DNA of 11,467 bases from positions 1 to 11,467 of the forward strand of contig JBPCMT010000088.1 in the NCBI GenBank assembly GCA_051001995.1, in the 5' to 3' direction. Positions 11,359 through 11,467 of this stretch are shown one piece after another. The notes beneath the pieces are model-generated. The model did no database searches. It was not told the DNA's origin and saw only the letters and a list, made by a program, of their open reading frames with translations. Made by a program: the position numbers and the translations under genes. Source of the stretch: CAWEHQ01 sp051001995 (lineage in GTDB: Bacteria > Actinomycetota > Thermoleophilia > Solirubrobacterales > Thermoleophilaceae). Each line of letters begins with the position of its first letter. Positions within the stretch are counted from its first letter, which is position 1.

Positions 11359-11467
11359 ATGGCATCGCGCGCGCGCCTCGTCGGCATCAACCACGTCGCG
11401 GTCGAGGTCGAGGACCTCAACCGGGCGCTCGACTTCTACGAGCGCGTCTTCGACTTCGAGCTGCGCG
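11359..11467 (+). CDS. Partial VOC-superfamily (glyoxalase/dioxygenase fold) protein, 3' end missing
   Basis: Thirty-six codons from ATG 11359 reach the right edge in an open frame. INHVAVEVEDLNRALDFYERVFDFELR is the characteristic first beta-alpha-beta unit of the vicinal-oxygen-chelate fold (xxHVxlxVxDlxxAxxFYxxxlGFel); His12 is at the position of a metal ligand in glyoxalase I and ring-cleavage dioxygenases. Function within this varied superfamily cannot be assigned from the visible part. It is divergent from the glycosyltransferase, with little room for separate promoters. Confidence 0.88.
   Translation, partial: MASRARLVGINHVAVEVEDLNRALDFYERVFDFELR

Noticed and set aside
9885..11420. 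Minus-strand open frame of 511 codons overlapping the glycosyltransferase
   Set aside because: Frame-shifted shadow of the glycosyltransferase, Arg/Ala/Gly-rich; the 463-residue frame carries the GT-B motifs.

Overview
The window is very GC-rich (roughly 70% by eye), with GTG/TTG starts, 4-nt ATGA/GTGA gene overlaps and few Shine-Dalgarno sequences. Together with the gene content (Tad pilus pieces, a DUF11 plus RTX secreted protein, an actinobacterial-style crotonase) this suggests a high-GC Actinomycetota, most likely class Thermoleophilia (Solirubrobacterales/Gaiellales-like). That placement is an inference from style, not from a marker gene. I see no rRNA, tRNA, CRISPR array, transposase or integrase.

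Left block (1-3344, all minus strand). Reading in the direction of transcription: inorganic pyrophosphatase (ppa), undecaprenyl-diphosphatase (uppP), a four-helix membrane protein, a GNAT acetyltransferase, two short TadE-like pseudopilins in tandem, and the start of a CpaE/TadZ-like P-loop protein that runs off the left edge. Four-base stop/start overlaps link membrane protein to GNAT, pilin to pilin, and pilin to P-loop protein. ppa and uppP both end in release of inorganic phosphate, from PPi and from undecaprenyl-PP.

Middle block (3430-6275). A two-helix small membrane protein and an enoyl-CoA hydratase form an overlapping plus-strand pair. They converge on a minus-strand pair: a secreted DUF11/RTX protein and then an HD-domain protein whose HD dyad reads His-Cys.

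Right block (6414-11467). An ABC-2 exporter (ATPase plus permease, ATGA overlap) is on the plus strand. It converges on minus-strand genes for an MscS channel and a YgjP-type HExxH metallopeptidase. A 178-base, unusually AT-rich gap with overlapping inverted repeats follows, then a GT4 glycosyltransferase on the minus strand and, divergent from it, the first 36 codons of a VOC (glyoxalase-fold) protein cut by the right edge.

Most of the window is ordinary chromosomal housekeeping and envelope gene content. The parts that merit a second look are the structured gap at 9797-9946, the HD to HC substitution, the degenerate P-loop in the Tad neighbourhood, and a recurring -10-like hexamer about 7 bases upstream of start codons, which suggests leaderless transcription, including an apparently bidirectional -10 at 11345-11351. 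No stretch of more than 300 bases lacks a gene.
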